From: Butyrivibrio sp.
Lineage (GTDB): Bacteria > Bacillota > Clostridia > Lachnospirales > Lachnospiraceae
Direction: 5' to 3'
Length of the DNA stretch: 64,000 bases
Assembly (NCBI RefSeq): GCF_017635265.1
Contig: NZ_JAGBLU010000080.1
Coordinates: forward strand, 1 to 64,000
The translations under genes were made by a program, and so were the position numbers. Each line of letters begins with the position of its first letter. Position 1 is the first letter of the stretch. Below, piece after piece: positions 62,958 to 64,000 of the stretch. The notes under the pieces are model-generated. The model had not been told where the DNA came from. It saw only the letters and a program-made list of their open reading frames with translations, and did not search any database.

Positions 62958-64000
62958 TATGGAAAAGCGATATGTTACCGATATGACACAGGGCAATGAA
63001 ATAGCGCTTCTTATTAAGTTTACTATTCCTATGCTTTTAGGTAATCTGTTCCAGCAGTTTTACAATCTTGCAGATACTATAATAGTAGGGCAGTTCGGTG
63101 GCGAATATGGCCTTGCTTCTATTGGAGCGGTTGGAAGTGTGAACTTCTTATTCTTTTCACTTTGCATGGGTATGGGCGCCGGTGTAGGCATCATGATTTC
63201 CCAGAACTTTGGCGCCGGAAAAGATGAATATGTAAAAAAGATTGTAGGAAACTCTATATACATAACCTTAGTGGCAGGTATCCTAATGAGTGTTGTAAGT
63301 GTGTTCTTTGCAAGGCCAATTCTGACAATCATGGATACTCCGGAAGAATGTATGGCAGATGCTCTTTTATATATGAGGATAGTTTGCGGTGCCACATTTT
63401 TGGTTGCTGCTTATAATATGATTTCTTCAATATTAAGGGCACTTGGAGATAGCAAGACACCACTCATTTTTCTGGTTGTGGCATGCTTTGTGAATGTAGT
63501 ACTGGATCTTGTAACAGTAGTAGGACTTCATATGGGAGTTGCGGGAGCGGCGATAGCAACTGTTTTTTCCCAGACAATTGCCATGATAGGCTCCATAGCT
63601 GTAGGTGTTAAAAAGAATCCATATCTTCAACTTAATCCCAGCCATAAGGAACTAAACACAGATATCATAGATAAAGCTGTAAGACTTGGTATTCCGCTGG
63701 CGCTCCAGAATGCGCTTATTGCTTTTTCATGTGTGGCTCTTCAGAGAGTTGTTAACAGCTTCGGAAGTAACGTAATGGCAGCTTATACTGCTACAGGACG
63801 TATTGAACAGCTTGTTCAGCAGCCATTTGGCTCTCTTGGAACAGCAGTGTCTACTTTTGCAGGACAGAATGCAGGAGCCAAAAAACTGGACAGGGTAAAA
63901 AGTGGATGTATCAAGAGCGTTTTCCTTGTTGCAGCATTTAGCATACTAATGATCATAGTTATGTTTGCATTTGGAGAAAATATAATAAGATTCTTTACGC
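62958..64000 (+). CDS. MATE-family efflux transporter (5' part, runs off the window)
   Basis: An open frame of 347 codons with no stop before the window edge; MATE proteins usually have about 450 residues, so roughly 100 are missing. The N-terminus MEKRYVTDMTQGNEIALLIKFTIPMLLGNLFQQFYNLADTIIVGQF is characteristic. Several membrane helices and the GAGAGVGIMISQNFGAGK and AGQNAGA motifs follow. GAGGAG precedes the ATG. Cation-coupled export of drugs or metabolites is the family role. Confidence 0.92.

Overview
The window looks like low-GC Firmicutes DNA, most likely from a plant-polysaccharide-degrading Lachnospiraceae of the Butyrivibrio/Pseudobutyrivibrio type. The evidence is LplABC-type oligosaccharide transporters without their own ATPase, YesM/YesN-type two-component regulation, AAGGAGG ribosome-binding sites, lipoprotein solute-binding proteins with Ser/Thr/Glu-rich linkers, and pyruvate formate-lyase. 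The genus is inferred from memory of gene content, not from a search.

Layout. (1) 1-3139: a 13-bp tandem repeat array followed by a terminator, then a SASA/CE6-like esterase and a GH29 alpha-L-fucosidase. (2) 3195-19679: a histidine kinase / AraC-type response regulator / lipoprotein operon on the minus strand, divergent from two LplB/LplC permeases and a solute-binding protein. These are followed by a GH78 alpha-L-rhamnosidase, a 1201-residue two-enzyme fusion (five-bladed propeller plus GH106-like barrel) and a GH42 beta-galactosidase. (3) 19680-33489: an unusual leader region, then a plus-strand run with a CUT1 transporter, a second GH42, a GntR regulator, a three-gene acid-catabolism module (Asp/Glu-racemase superfamily, BKACE/DUF849, DUF1537 kinase), GH127 and a second GH78. 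(4) 33477-40215: a LacI regulator divergent from an L-fucose-isomerase-fold protein, a split transketolase, an FGGY kinase and a nucleoside-hydrolase-fold protein. (5) 40216-42776: pflB behind a perfect FNR-type box, with a strong terminator. (6) 42923-49974: a GH120 beta-xylosidase-like gene, a LacI regulator with three matching operators, LplB/LplC permeases and a solute-binding protein. (7) 50078-52546: a fusion of an adenosine-deaminase domain with a Rossmann/SLOG-like domain. (8) 52536-59819: a LacI regulator with an apparently leaderless promoter, then permeases, a solute-binding protein and a GH2 beta-galactosidase. (9) 59820-64000: an SpoU rRNA methyltransferase and XRE regulator, a HicAB toxin-antitoxin pair, an RsmH-family methyltransferase and the start of a MATE transporter.

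How the genes work together. Four import systems (two permeases plus a lipoprotein each) probably share an MsmX/UgpC-type ATPase encoded elsewhere. The hydrolases have no recognisable signal peptides, so imported oligosaccharides are probably cut in the cytoplasm. Rhamnosidases, beta-galactosidases, GH127, fucosidase, beta-xylosidase and an esterase together suggest pectin side chains (rhamnogalacturonan, arabinogalactan) and xylan fragments. Two catabolic modules do not fit ordinary hexose or pentose use. The racemase/BKACE/DUF1537 set suggests an acidic, possibly branched, sugar. The isomerase/transketolase/FGGY kinase set resembles the known non-oxidative D-apiose route. Both sugar types occur in rhamnogalacturonan II, so I propose, as inference only, that the window serves rare pectin sugars. 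The ADA-SLOG-like fusion is the most unusual single protein.
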